A DNA stretch of 64,000 bases from Alphaproteobacteria bacterium (GTDB taxonomy: Bacteria; Myxococcota_A; UBA796; GCA-2862545). Location of the stretch: positions 992,001-1,056,000 of the forward strand of contig JACKER010000007.1 of the NCBI GenBank assembly GCA_020632925.1, in the 5' to 3' direction. Positions within the stretch are counted from its first letter, which is position 1. The number at the start of each line of letters is the position of its first letter. The notes beneath the pieces are model-generated. The model had not been told where the DNA came from, searched no databases, and was given only the letters and a program-made list of their open reading frames with translations. The translations under genes and the position numbers were made by a program. Positions 25,112-34,363 of this stretch are shown piece after piece.

Positions 25112-27463
25112 GTGGAAGGCGTGGAGCCGGTCGCCCGGCGTGGGCTGGACTTCGCCGTGGTCCTCGAGGCGTTCGCCGGTCAGGCGCGCACCTCGATGGG
25201 CGAGGCCGCGGTGCGCGCGCTGCAACCGCTCGCGGACCGCGCGTCCGCGGTGACCGCGATGGACACCTCGTTCGAGGTGCTTCGCGTCGAGGACGCTGGT
25301 GGCAGCGTGCCCGTCGGCTCGATCACGGACATCCGCTCGCTCGCGGCCCGGGCGTCGAAGGGCACGGTCCTCGAGGGGGCCGAGCTGCTGCAGGCGGGGC
25401 ACACCCTCGAGTCCCTGATCCACCTGCGCACCACGCTCGATGGCTCGGCCGAGGAGGCGCCCCGACTGGCGCGGATCGCGTCGGCCATCGCGGTCGACCC
25501 GTTCGTCGCGCGGACGCTGCTGCGCGCGTTCGAGCCCAACGGGCAGCTGTCGGGGGCGACGTACCCGGAGCTCGACGAGCTGCGGAAGGGGATCGCGCGG
25601 CTGCACGACGAGGTCCGCGGCACGCTCGACCGCCTGGTGAAGGGGGAGGAACTCGGCGACGACCTGCTCCAGGACCGCTTCTGGACCGTCCGCAACGACC
25701 GGTACGTCCTGCCGATCAAGTCGCACGCGAAGCGCTGGAACCTCGGCATCGTGCACGACACCTCGGGCACGGGCGCCACCGTGTTCGTCGAGCCGCACGA
25801 GGTGATCGAGCTGAACAACCGGCTCCGGCTCGCCGAGGGGCGGCTCAAGGCCGCGGAGCACGCGATCCTCGCCGCGCTCTCCCGCGAGCTGGGGACGGAC
25901 GTGGACGCGATCCGCGGGGCCACCGAGGCCGCCATCGAGATCGATCTCGCCTGCGCCCGCGCGGGCCTCGCGCGCCGCCTGCGCGCCATCCGCCCGGAGG
26001 TGGGCGAGGGCGAGCGGATCACGGCGCTCGCGGCTCGGCACCCGGTGCTCGTGTTGCGCGGCGTCGACGTCGTCGCCAACGACCTGCAGGTCGGCGGAGG
26101 CAAGCCCGTGCTCGTGCTGTCCGGGCCGAACGCGGGCGGCAAGACCGTCGCCCTCAAGACGCTCGGGCTGTTCGCGGAGCTGGTACGCCACGGGTGCGCG
26201 GTGCCGGCAGGCGAGGGGACCCGCGTGGACTTCTTCGCGGACGTGGCGGCGGTGATCGGCGACCAGCAGACGGTCGAGGGCGATCTGTCCTCGTTCTCCG
26301 CCCACCTCGTGGCCCTCGAGCAGCTGCTCGACGAGGCGGCGCCCGGTCAGCTCGTGCTGCTCGACGAGATCGCCAGCGGCACGGATCCCGCCCAGGGCTC
26401 GGCCCTGGCCCGCGCCATCCTCGAGGATCTCGCGGAGCGTGGTCCGCGTGTCGTCGTCACCACCCACTTCGGTGCGCTCAAGGGGCTCGCTGCCGTCGAT
26501 GGGCGCTTCGCGACCGCGGCGGTGCAGTACGCCGAGGGCAAGCCGACCTACCGGGTGCTCGCGGGCGCCACGGGCGAGTCGCACGCGCTGTCGATCGCCG
26601 AGCGGGTCGGCATCCCGCAGCGGGTGCTCGATCGCGCCACCGATCTGCTCGGTCAGCAGGAGCTCGAGCTGTCGCGCCTGCTGGCCGCCCTCGAGGAGGA
26701 GCGGTCCCGGGCGGAGGTGGCGAGGGCCGAGGTCGAGCGCGCACACCGGGAGGCGGAGGAGGCGACCCGGTCGGTGCAGCGGCGCGAGGAGGAGCTTCGG
26801 CGCCGGGCGGCGGAGCTCGAGAAGCGGGGAGCGGCGGCGTTCCTCGACCGGCTCCGCAACGCCGAGAAGGCCGTGGGTCAGGTGGTGGCCGAGCTGCAGC
26901 GCAACCCGTCGCACGAGGGGGTGAAGGCGGCGAAGGCCACGCTGTCGGCGCTCTCGGCGCTGGCCCCCGCGCAGACGGAGCTCCCGTCGGCCCCCTCGGC
27001 TCCGTCGCTCGCGGTCGGCGATCGGGTCCGGCACCGCAAGCTGGGCTCGGTGGGCGAGGTGGTGTCGTTGGGCGACCAGGTCGAGGTACGCGCCGGCGCC
27101 CTGACCTTCCGGGCCCGTCCCGAGGATCTCGAGCCGCTGAAGTCCGATGCCAGGCGCACCACGAGCGCACCGATCCGCACCACGGTCACCCGGGTGACCT
27201 TCGACGACGCGCTGCGCATGCCGGGCAACACGCTCGACCTGCGCGGAAAGCGGGTGGACGAGGGGCAGGACGAGGCCGAGCGGTTCTTCGACCGCGCCGT
27301 CCGCAGCGGGCAGGACACCGTGTTCCTGCTCCACGGACACGGAACCGGCGCGCTGAAGGACGGGCTGCGGGGCTGGCTGCGATCCTCCGCCTACGTCTCG
27401 GACTGGGCCGCCGCGAGCGAGGAGCAGGGGGGCGACGCCTTCACCGTCGTCCGACTCGCCTGA
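25112..27463 (+). CDS. mutS2: MutS2 family ATPase with Smr domain
   Basis: Protein of 783 residues. The middle holds the MutS ATPase: Walker A GPNAGGKT, LLDEIASGTDPAQG (Walker B) and TTHFGALK. A long coiled-coil clamp (about 515-600, ERSRAEVARAEVERAHREAE) follows. A C-terminal Smr domain has LDLRGKRVDE and HGHGTGALK. Lacks the mismatch-recognition domain of MutS1. Known roles in the family are suppression of recombination and rescue of collided ribosomes (RqcU). GTG start with GGAGGAG upstream and a -10-like TAGGGC at 25089-25094. Confidence 0.95.
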   Translation: MEGVEPVARRGLDFAVVLEAFAGQARTSMGEAAVRALQPLADRASAVTAMDTSFEVLRVEDAGGSVPVGSITDIRSLAARASKGTVLEGAELLQAGHTLESLIHLRTTLDGSAEEAPRLARIASAIAVDPFVARTLLRAFEPNGQLSGATYPELDELRKGIARLHDEVRGTLDRLVKGEELGDDLLQDRFWTVRNDRYVLPIKSHAKRWNLGIVHDTSGTGATVFVEPHEVIELNNRLRLAEGRLKAAEHAILAALSRELGTDVDAIRGATEAAIEIDLACARAGLARRLRAIRPEVGEGERITALAARHPVLVLRGVDVVANDLQVGGGKPVLVLSGPNAGGKTVALKTLGLFAELVRHGCAVPAGEGTRVDFFADVAAVIGDQQTVEGDLSSFSAHLVALEQLLDEAAPGQLVLLDEIASGTDPAQGSALARAILEDLAERGPRVVVTTHFGALKGLAAVDGRFATAAVQYAEGKPTYRVLAGATGESHALSIAERVGIPQRVLDRATDLLGQQELELSRLLAALEEERSRAEVARAEVERAHREAEEATRSVQRREEELRRRAAELEKRGAAAFLDRLRNAEKAVGQVVAELQRNPSHEGVKAAKATLSALSALAPAQTELPSAPSAPSLAVGDRVRHRKLGSVGEVVSLGDQVEVRAGALTFRARPEDLEPLKSDARRTTSAPIRTTVTRVTFDDALRMPGNTLDLRGKRVDEGQDEAERFFDRAVRSGQDTVFLLHGHGTGALKDGLRGWLRSSAYVSDWAAASEEQGGDAFTVVRLA

Positions 27464-27472
27464 CCTTTGGGG

Positions 27473-27478
27473 TAGACT
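27473..27478 (+). promoter_or_regulatory. Candidate -10 box (TAGACT)
   Basis: TAGACT lies 21 nt before ATG 27500, with GGGAGG between them. It belongs to the TAnnnT set seen before many genes here, but with a normal short leader and an SD. No clear -35 is visible. Confidence 0.35.
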
Positions 27479-27499
27479 CCCGGTTCGCAGGGAGGCTCC

Positions 27500-28114
27500 A
27501 TGGTGATCTGGATGTTGGCGGGCGCGGCGTTCGCCCAGGACACGGACAACGACGGTGTGCCCGACCGGCGCGAGGACGTGAACGGTGACGGCATCCTCGG
27601 CAACGACGACTCGGACGGCGACGGGATCCCCGACTACCGCGACGCCGACGACGACAACGATCTCCTGCTGACCCGCGACGAGCTCCAGCTCGGCACGGAC
27701 TACCTCAACCCCGACACCGACGGCGGCGGCGCCCTGGACGGCGAGGAGGTGGTCGACGGGCGCAACCCGCTCGACCCGTTCGACGACTTCCCCCGGATGC
27801 TCGTGGTCTCGCCGCCGAGCCCGGGCGTCGCTGGCGCCGTCAACGTCTGGACCGTGACCGGGGCGTACCCGGGCCAGTGGATCGCGGTCGTGGGTGCCAC
27901 GCAGCAGGGCCAGGCGGCGATCCCCGGGTGCCCCATGACCATGCTCGATCTCCAGTCGCCGCAGCTCGTGAGCTTCGGCCAGGCGAACGCGAGCGGGGTG
28001 CTCACGCTCGGCATCCAGGTCCCCGCCGGACTCTCCGGGGTGGGCGTGTGGTTCCAGGCAGCCTCGCCGACGGCCTGCGAGGTCTCGGCCCCGGTGCACG
28101 CCACCTTCCAGTGA
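27500..28114 (+). CDS. Secreted protein with thrombospondin type 3-like calcium repeats
   Basis: Protein of 204 residues. A signal peptide (MVIWMLAGAAFAQ) is followed directly by TSP3-like calcium-binding repeats: DTDNDGVPDRREDVNGDG and DSDGDGIPDYRDADDDND. The second half is a beta domain with two cysteines (GCPMTMLDL and TACEVS) that was not recognised. Likely an outer-surface or secreted structural protein. It is followed by the lipoprotein gene after 7 nt, so they share a transcript. Confidence 0.7.
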   Translation: MVIWMLAGAAFAQDTDNDGVPDRREDVNGDGILGNDDSDGDGIPDYRDADDDNDLLLTRDELQLGTDYLNPDTDGGGALDGEEVVDGRNPLDPFDDFPRMLVVSPPSPGVAGAVNVWTVTGAYPGQWIAVVGATQQGQAAIPGCPMTMLDLQSPQLVSFGQANASGVLTLGIQVPAGLSGVGVWFQAASPTACEVSAPVHATFQ

Positions 28115-28121
28115 GCCTCGC

Positions 28122-29111
28122 TTGATCCTGCTGATCGCCGCCTGCGCGCACACCGACGTCGACTTCGACATCGACGTCGACCTGCTGGAGACGGCGCCCG
28201 ATCCGCACGCCGTGGAGGACCTGACCTGGGAGGTCGGGCTGTACGACGAGCGGCCGGACGCCTACCTCCCCGCGTTCCTCGACAGCGAGCTGCTCGGGCC
28301 CATGCTGCTCGCCGACGCGGTGCTGCGCGGCGTGGGGGACGGGTTCGCCACGGTGACCGTGCCCGAGCTGCAGGTCGACCTGGACGCGCCGCTGGTGCTC
28401 CACTTCTCCCTGTCCTCGAAGATCGATCAGATCTACGTGTTGGGCGTGCCGGGGCCCGTCGTGGACCCGCCTGCCTGCACCGTGACGGTGGAGGCCGACA
28501 CCACACCCGAGGACCACGCGGCGGACGTGCTGGCCTGCCTGCGGGCCTGGGTCGACGCCAACGGCGGACCCTCGGAGATCGCGGTCGACGTCTCGGGGAC
28601 GACCACGGACGACGACTGGTCGTTCGTCGCCACGTGGGTCTTCGGCACCGATCGCCCCACGGAGATCACGTGCTCGGGGCCGCTCGAGGTGGACGAGGCG
28701 CTCCTCGAGGAGGCCGACGGCGCCGAGATCGACATCGAGACCCTCGATCTCGCCGGGTACCTCGCGGCCGTGGATCAGGGCGCGGCGGCGGTCGTGTTCG
28801 CCGACACCTGGGATCGCTTCGGCGAGCCGGCGACGGCCGGGGCCTGGGGCACGGCGCGCGTGGGTCCGGGGGAGGGTGTCTTCGTCGGGGTGCCGATCGA
28901 GGTCGTCGATCCGGTACCGGCCTCGGTCGTGTTCCGAGAGGACGTGGGAGCGGTGACCACGTTCCCCGCGACATGGGTGGACACCGCCATGGGCTCCCTC
29001 CAGTCCGCGGACGGGTTCGTCGACGCCTGCGAGGTTCGCGTCCACGACGCGCTCCCCAACACGTCCTGGGTGCGGGAGGCCATCGTCGGATCCGGTACCG
29101 TGATTCGATGA
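28122..29111 (+). CDS. Lipoprotein of unknown function
   Basis: Protein of 329 residues. TTG start 28122 gives a short lipoprotein signal MILLIAACAH (lipobox IAAC). The body is strongly acidic and beta-rich with two or three cysteines (PPACTVTVEA, ITCSG, DACEVR). No family was recognised. The upstream gene ends 7 nt before, and the cytochrome operon begins 15 nt after. It may belong to the same surface-protein program as the cytochromes, but that is only suggested by position. Confidence 0.6.
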   Translation: MILLIAACAHTDVDFDIDVDLLETAPDPHAVEDLTWEVGLYDERPDAYLPAFLDSELLGPMLLADAVLRGVGDGFATVTVPELQVDLDAPLVLHFSLSSKIDQIYVLGVPGPVVDPPACTVTVEADTTPEDHAADVLACLRAWVDANGGPSEIAVDVSGTTTDDDWSFVATWVFGTDRPTEITCSGPLEVDEALLEEADGAEIDIETLDLAGYLAAVDQGAAAVVFADTWDRFGEPATAGAWGTARVGPGEGVFVGVPIEVVDPVPASVVFREDVGAVTTFPATWVDTAMGSLQSADGFVDACEVRVHDALPNTSWVREAIVGSGTVIR

Positions 29112-29113
29112 GG

Positions 29114-29119
29114 TAGTCT
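29114..29119 (+). promoter_or_regulatory. Candidate leaderless -10 box (TAGTCT) for the cytochrome operon
   Basis: TAGTCT is followed by 7 nt and then ATG 29127, with no Shine-Dalgarno. It would start the four-gene cytochrome-barrel operon separately from the upstream lipoprotein gene. Confidence 0.45.
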
Positions 29120-29126
29120 CCGCTCG

Positions 29127-30212
29127 ATGTGGATCGCACTCCTCCTGTCGGCCTGCCTTCGCCCGGAGCCGGCCGCCCCTCAGGGCTGTGGTGACTGCCA
29201 TGGCTCGGCAGCCTCGCCCGCGCCGCCGACCGCGCTCGGCGGGGCCACCGAGCGCTCGGATCGGGGGGTCGGCGCGCACGCCGTCCACCTGGCGGGCTCG
29301 GATCTCGCGGGTCCGGTGGCGTGCAACGAGTGTCACGTCGTGCCCGCCACGGTCGACGCCCCGGGGCACGTCGACACCCCCTGGCCCGCGGAGGTCGGCT
29401 GGGGCGAGGGCGTGCTGGCCAAGGTCGGCGCCGAGCCCTTCGACGCCAGCGCCCAGACCTGCGTCGTCTACTGCCACGGCGCGACCCTCGGCGGAGGCCC
29501 GAGCCCCGTCTGGACCTCGGAGGAGGGTCTCGGGTGCGCCGGGTGCCACGGCTTCCCGCCCGCCGCGCCGCACCCCGACTCGCCGACCTGCGGCGACTGC
29601 CACGTGACGGCGGCCGGTCCAGCGCTCGACACGACCCTGCACATCGACGGCACGGTGCAGCTCTCCGGTGGCACGGTGACGGACACCTCGGACACCGGGC
29701 TGCCGCCCGTGAACTGCGTGGGCTGCCACGGCGCCGACGACAACCCCGCACCGCCGCCGGACACCCAGGGGCGGTCGGCCACGACGCTGAGGTCGGTCGG
29801 CGCGCACGACACCCACGTCCTCGGGACCGCCAACGCGGCGGCCGTGCCCTGCGCCGAGTGCCACGCGGTGCCGGTGGCGGTGGACGACGCCGGGCACCTG
29901 AACGGCACGGTGGAGGTCGTGTTCGGGCCGCTGTCCCGCAGGGCCAACCATGTGCCCACCTGGGATCCGGGCACGGCGACCTGCGCGGAGACCGCCTGCC
30001 ACGCCCGGAACGGGACGGTGGAGACACCGGTGTGGACGCAGGTGGACGGCACCCAGGCGGCCTGCGGCACCTGCCACACGATCCCGCCGGGCTCACCGCA
30101 CCCCGCGAACAACGACTGCTCGCGCTCGGGCTGCCACGACAGCGGCGTGGTCGGCCCCGGACCGACGATCCTCGACCCGAGCCGTCACGTCGACGGCAAC
30201 GTGGACTTCTGA
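29127..30212 (+). CDS. Multiheme c-type cytochrome lipoprotein, about ten heme sites
   Basis: Protein of 361 residues with lipoprotein signal MWIALLLSAC. Seven CxxCH motifs are visible (CGDCH twice, CNECH, CAGCH, CVGCH, CAECH, CGTCH), two CxxxxCH motifs (CAETACH, CSRSGCH) and one CVVYCH. Mixed spacing is typical of Geobacter-type extracellular cytochromes of the CxxxxCH...CxxCH family. Repeated AHxxH segments may give distal heme ligands. Heme number is inferred from motifs. The stop overlaps the ATG of the barrel gene by one base (TGATG), so the two are coupled. Likely outer-membrane electron carrier. Confidence 0.88.
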   Translation: MWIALLLSACLRPEPAAPQGCGDCHGSAASPAPPTALGGATERSDRGVGAHAVHLAGSDLAGPVACNECHVVPATVDAPGHVDTPWPAEVGWGEGVLAKVGAEPFDASAQTCVVYCHGATLGGGPSPVWTSEEGLGCAGCHGFPPAAPHPDSPTCGDCHVTAAGPALDTTLHIDGTVQLSGGTVTDTSDTGLPPVNCVGCHGADDNPAPPPDTQGRSATTLRSVGAHDTHVLGTANAAAVPCAECHAVPVAVDDAGHLNGTVEVVFGPLSRRANHVPTWDPGTATCAETACHARNGTVETPVWTQVDGTQAACGTCHTIPPGSPHPANNDCSRSGCHDSGVVGPGPTILDPSRHVDGNVDF

Positions 30213-31585
30213 TGCTCTGCTGGCTCGTGGCAGCCGCCCTCGCGGGGGAGGCGGAGGGAGAGCTCGCGCTCGACCTGCTCCATGCGACCTCGACGAGCGA
30301 TCTGCCCTCGTCGGGCCCCGAGGAGGGGCTCTCGGCGACGGAGCTCGGCATGCGCGTGCGCGGGTCCGCCGAGCAGGCGCGCTTCTCGTTCGCCCTGGAC
30401 TATCAAGGGCGCGAGGCGGTCGCGGGCCAGTTCACGACCACCCCGTACCGCCTGTTCTACCGGGCCGAGGCGATGGCTACCGTCGTCGAGGATCGCCTCG
30501 TGGTGGGCGTCGGGCGCTTCATCGCGCCCTCGGTGCTCTTTCTGGCGGTGGATGGGGCGCGCGGCGTGTGGACGCCCTCCGACAGCGCGCGCATCGAGCT
30601 CTTCGCCGGACGGCGCGGGATCACGAGCGCTCGCTCCAACCTCGGGTTCGACACCTGGCTGCCCGCGGTCGGCGGCAGCGGCTCCTGGCGCGGCCAGCGG
30701 GCGAGCCTGGACGCGATGGCCTCGCTCGCGGGCGACCAGGCCTCCTACGGCACCGAGGGCGTCGTCCCGGGCGACCCCACCCTCACGACGACGGACACCT
30801 GGACGGCGATCGCGGTGACCGGCGGCGGCACCGTCGAGCCGGTGGACGACGCGCTGGTCCTCGGCGCGCGCGGGACGATCTCGCAGGGGGCGTCCTGGCT
30901 GATCGCGCCCACGGCCTCCTCGCCAGAGCTCGTGGTGACCTCGGTCGACCTGTACCAGGCGCTCGGCTTCGCCCGGTACCGGATCTCGGACGATGCGCGG
31001 GTCGATCTCGACGTGATCTCGCAGGTCACGGCCGTCCCCATCTCGCTCGACGAGCTGCAGGACCCGAGCTTCACCGACGTGCGCGGACGGTTCGCGGGTC
31101 GCCTGCTCGACGCCGCCTGGCTGCGTCCCGACGTGCGCCTGCGCCTGCGCCAGGACCGCACCGAGCTCCGCACGGGGCTGGCCGCGGACATCGACCACCT
31201 CGTGGTGCCCGGTCCCTTCGTGCGCGCGCGGGCCTGGTTCGACGACATCCTGATGGACCGCACGGGCGACGACGTGGCCGCGGTGGACCGGCTGCTCTGG
31301 TCGGCTTCCGCGGGTTGGTCGCGCGGCGGGCTGGACCTCGAGGCCGGCGCGAGCTTCGTCGATCGCGCGGCGGGCCCGGTGTCCGGCCGATCGCCCGCGC
31401 TCACGACCTCCCAGGATCTGTCGCCCTTCGTGCTCGAGGCCCAGAACATCGTGTTCCTGCGCTCCTTCGTCGCTACGTCCTCCCGCTGGTTCGGCGGGGC
31501 CGACCTCGAGGCCAACGTCCAATCGGGCAGCCCCGAGGTGCGGGCCTTCGTGCAGGTCGGCCTGCTGGGAGACGCCTCGTGGTGA
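30212..31585 (+). CDS. Outer-membrane beta-barrel protein between two multiheme cytochromes
   Basis: Protein of 457 residues. Signal-like start (MLCWLVAAALAGEAEG), then alternating polar/hydrophobic strands with turns throughout (for example RFSFALDYQGREAV, DRLVVGVGRFIAPSVLFLAV, LRPDVRLRLRQDRTELRTGL) and a final aromatic residue W, a usual barrel assembly signal. No soluble domain or catalytic motif. Its place between two heme proteins suggests the porin sheath of an electron conduit, analogous to MtrB or OmbB. It is shorter than those (about 700-750 residues), so a smaller barrel is implied. Overlaps both neighbours by 1 and 4 nt. Confidence 0.7.
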   Translation: MLCWLVAAALAGEAEGELALDLLHATSTSDLPSSGPEEGLSATELGMRVRGSAEQARFSFALDYQGREAVAGQFTTTPYRLFYRAEAMATVVEDRLVVGVGRFIAPSVLFLAVDGARGVWTPSDSARIELFAGRRGITSARSNLGFDTWLPAVGGSGSWRGQRASLDAMASLAGDQASYGTEGVVPGDPTLTTTDTWTAIAVTGGGTVEPVDDALVLGARGTISQGASWLIAPTASSPELVVTSVDLYQALGFARYRISDDARVDLDVISQVTAVPISLDELQDPSFTDVRGRFAGRLLDAAWLRPDVRLRLRQDRTELRTGLAADIDHLVVPGPFVRARAWFDDILMDRTGDDVAAVDRLLWSASAGWSRGGLDLEAGASFVDRAAGPVSGRSPALTTSQDLSPFVLEAQNIVFLRSFVATSSRWFGGADLEANVQSGSPEVRAFVQVGLLGDASW

Positions 31586-32610
31586 TCCGCGGCACCCTCG
31601 CGATGCTCGTCGGTCTGGCTGCGGTCGCCGTCGGCGCCGAGCCCACGACGCCCCCAGCCGAGCCGTCGACGGCCATGGGTTCGCACGGCTCCGACGCCGC
31701 GTGCGGCCACTGCCACGACGACCCCCACGCGAACACGGTCGGCGACCGCTGCCAGCAGTGCCACACGACCGAGGCCTGGTCCCCCAGCCTGTTCACCGTG
31801 ACCGACCACGCGTCGACCGCGTTCCCGCTGGAGGGCAAGCACGCGACGGCCTCGTGCACGCTGTGCCACCCGAACGCCAAGCTCGTCGGCCAGCCCACGA
31901 CCTGCTCGGGGTGCCACCTCGACCGGCACCGGGGCAAGCTCGGCGACCAGTGCTCGGAGTGCCACTCGACCTCGGGCTTCAAGCCGGTCGAGGGCTTCGA
32001 TCACGCCGGCAAGACGGGGTTCGCGCTCACCGGGCCGCACGACGGTCCGGCCTGCGCCGACTGCCACACGGGGGCACGCGGTCGGGCGCTGCTCGTCACG
32101 CTCGAACCCTCGTGCGAGACCTGCCACGCGAGCCCGCACGGCGATCTCGGCGCCCCCTGCGACACCTGCCACACGGACGGGACCTTCGCGTCGGCCCGCA
32201 AGAGCTTCGACCACCGGACCACGGCGTTCGCGCTGGAGCGCCGGCACAGCGCGCTGCCCTGCGCGTCCTGCCACCCTGCGGGCCAGGTGGCGCAGACCAC
32301 GCCCACGGACTGCGGCGGGTGCCACGTCGACCCGCACGCGGGCCAGCTCTCCGTCGTGTGTGCCGACTGCCACCGTCCCGACCGTTGGCGGCTCGTGCGC
32401 TTCGATCACGACGCCTCGATGTGGTCGCTGCGCGGAAAGCACTTCGCGACCCCGTGTGTGTCGTGTCATACCAACCAGCGATGGATCGGACTGCCCACGT
32501 CCTGCTGGGGTTGCCACGCCAACGATCTGGCGCGGGCGCCCTCGTGGGTCCCGGCGCACGCGAACCCCGCCGCGGAGTGCGCCGACTGCCACGGCACCTG
32601 GACCTGGTGA
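31582..32610 (+). CDS. Multiheme c-type cytochrome with 14 CxxCH motifs
   Basis: Protein of 342 residues with signal peptide (MIRGTLAMLVGLAAVAVGA) and 14 CxxCH sites spread evenly (CGHCH, CQQCH, CTLCH, CSGCH, CSECH and so on to CADCH near the C-terminus). It reads as repeated units of about 40-45 residues with a shared plan, each with an H-rich segment such as FDHAGKTGFALTGPHDG or FDHRTTAFALERRHS, which suggests tandem duplication and bis-His ligation. One heme per 24 residues is dense, like NrfB, MtrA and similar nanowire-type proteins. GTG 31582 overlaps the barrel stop by 4 nt. Periplasmic or barrel-embedded electron wire is the likely role. Confidence 0.9.
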   Translation: MIRGTLAMLVGLAAVAVGAEPTTPPAEPSTAMGSHGSDAACGHCHDDPHANTVGDRCQQCHTTEAWSPSLFTVTDHASTAFPLEGKHATASCTLCHPNAKLVGQPTTCSGCHLDRHRGKLGDQCSECHSTSGFKPVEGFDHAGKTGFALTGPHDGPACADCHTGARGRALLVTLEPSCETCHASPHGDLGAPCDTCHTDGTFASARKSFDHRTTAFALERRHSALPCASCHPAGQVAQTTPTDCGGCHVDPHAGQLSVVCADCHRPDRWRLVRFDHDASMWSLRGKHFATPCVSCHTNQRWIGLPTSCWGCHANDLARAPSWVPAHANPAAECADCHGTWTW

Positions 32611-32614
32611 CGCC

Positions 32615-34363
32615 ATGTGGTGGCTAGGCCTGACCGGGGCCTGGGCCTGGGAGCCGGCCGAGCTGCGTCCGATCGAGCTCGGGAAGACGTTCGCGACCTC
32701 TCCGTCCTGGGACGGTGCGCCGGCCTGGTTCGTCGGCGACGAGCGCGGGCTGCGGGTGCTCGATCCCGCCGATGGACACGAGATCGCGCGCACCGACGTG
32801 CTCCACCCGGCGATGCTGGCGGTCGCGGAGCTCGACGGGACGGGCGAGCCCGAGGTCCTGGTGTGCGGCCCGGAGGGCATCTCGCTGGTCCGCGGGAGCC
32901 GCGAGGGGCTCGCCCTGCCCAGGCCGCTGTCGGACGATCCCTGCGAGGCGCTCGCGGTCTACGACCTGGGCACCTGGCCCGCGCTGGTGAGCCTGGCCGG
33001 CGGGCGGATGCTGTGGTGGAAGCCCACGCAGCAGGGTCTGGTCCGCGAGGATGGGATCCAGGTGTCGGACGTGGGGCTGGTGGCTTCGTCAGGGCGACGG
33101 ATCGCGGTCGTCCGGGCGGACGAGGGCCTCCAGCTGTACGCCCCCGACGAGGAGCGGCGCGGTCCGGTGATCGCGCTCGCGTCGGGCCTCTCGGGCGATC
33201 CGCCGGGCTTCGTCTGGCTGACGGCCGGGGAGCGGGTCGCGCTGCACGTCTCCGGTCGCAACTACGTCACGCTCGACGAGCCCGCGACCGGTGTGGTGTC
33301 CGATGGCTCGCGCATCGTCCTGCTGGACGCCGAGGGGCGCCGGCTGCGCTGGAGCGAGGCGCGCGCGTGGACCACGCTCCCGGTCGCCCCGGTCCACGCG
33401 GAGGCGCTGGACGCGGACGGCGACGGATGCACCGATCTGTTGGTGGCGGACGCCGACGGACACGGCGCACAGATCCGCGGATCCTGCGCGGACGAGGTCG
33501 CGGCGGCCCTCGAGGGGGAGCCCGAGATCGATCCCGTCGGCGCGCTGTCGATGTCGTTCCCGGACGTGGTCCTCCACCCGACGCCCGATCCGATCACGCT
33601 GGGCGGACCCTGGCCCGTGGTGAACGTGCGCGTCGGCGAGCGGCTGACGACCCGGGTGGTGCTGGCCGACGGGATGGCGGCGACCTGGCGAAGCGAGGGG
33701 GGGCCACCGGGGTTCGAGGTCGCCCCGGACGGGACGGTGCAGCTCGACGCGTTGCCGTCGGATCTCGGGCGCTGGCGCGTGGCCGTCCGCGCGGGCAACG
33801 GTCCGACGGTCCGTTGGACGGGGTTCGAGCTCGACGTGTGGCCCGCGGACACCCGCGTGGACGACGTGGTGACCCCGCTCGAGCTCGTGGCGGACGCGGG
33901 ACGGGCCGAGACGCGCCCCCTGGTCCCGAACACGAGCCTGTGGATCGGGCTCGGCGCGGCTGGCGCGGTCGCGAAGACGAACGGGACGACCTGGGAACAC
34001 CTCGGCGAGGCGGACACGCGCGGGGCCGTGTCGCCGATGGGCTCGCTCACCGCGGAGATCGGCACGAAGTCGGTGAGGGGTTTCGCCGGTCTCGACAGCG
34101 CGCCCTTCGCGACCTGGGCGTCCGATCCGCAGGACGGGCTGCACGTCCTCGCCGGGACGGTGGGCTTCCAGGCGGGGTCTCCCTCGTTGCAGGTCGGCCC
34201 CTACGGCACCCTCGGGTGGGCGGTCGGCGGCCTCGGTGTGCGGCTGGTGAGCCGCCCGTTCGAGGACTTCCGTGGTCGTCCGACGGGGTTCGAGCTCCGC
34301 GCGCTGTGGATCGCGCCGCAGCTCGGGGGCGAGCTCGCGGCCTGCTGGCTCTGGCAGCTTTAG
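32615..34363 (+). CDS. Secreted VCBS/FG-GAP-like protein of the cytochrome operon
   Basis: Protein of 582 residues, signal-like MWWLGLTGAWAWEP. Residues 25-300 contain propeller-like repeats (AMLAVAELDGTGEPEVLVCG, HAEALDADGDGCTDLLVADA) of the VCBS/FG-GAP type. A later domain (about 330-440) is Ig-like (VVNVRVGERLTTRVVL). The last 140 residues are Gly-rich strands ending in WLWQL. Starts 4 nt after the 14-heme gene, so it is the fourth gene of the operon and may form a surface module of the conduit. A 40 bp tandem duplication spans its stop codon. Confidence 0.65.
   Translation: MWWLGLTGAWAWEPAELRPIELGKTFATSPSWDGAPAWFVGDERGLRVLDPADGHEIARTDVLHPAMLAVAELDGTGEPEVLVCGPEGISLVRGSREGLALPRPLSDDPCEALAVYDLGTWPALVSLAGGRMLWWKPTQQGLVREDGIQVSDVGLVASSGRRIAVVRADEGLQLYAPDEERRGPVIALASGLSGDPPGFVWLTAGERVALHVSGRNYVTLDEPATGVVSDGSRIVLLDAEGRRLRWSEARAWTTLPVAPVHAEALDADGDGCTDLLVADADGHGAQIRGSCADEVAAALEGEPEIDPVGALSMSFPDVVLHPTPDPITLGGPWPVVNVRVGERLTTRVVLADGMAATWRSEGGPPGFEVAPDGTVQLDALPSDLGRWRVAVRAGNGPTVRWTGFELDVWPADTRVDDVVTPLELVADAGRAETRPLVPNTSLWIGLGAAGAVAKTNGTTWEHLGEADTRGAVSPMGSLTAEIGTKSVRGFAGLDSAPFATWASDPQDGLHVLAGTVGFQAGSPSLQVGPYGTLGWAVGGLGVRLVSRPFEDFRGRPTGFELRALWIAPQLGGELAACWLWQL

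Noticed and set aside
23138..28171. 5 kb open frame on the minus strand over psd, kinase, mutS2 and the TSP3 gene
   Set aside because: It is antisense to five well-supported genes, is rich in Arg, Gly, Ala, His and Gln, and has no domain; GC-rich DNA gives long shadow frames.
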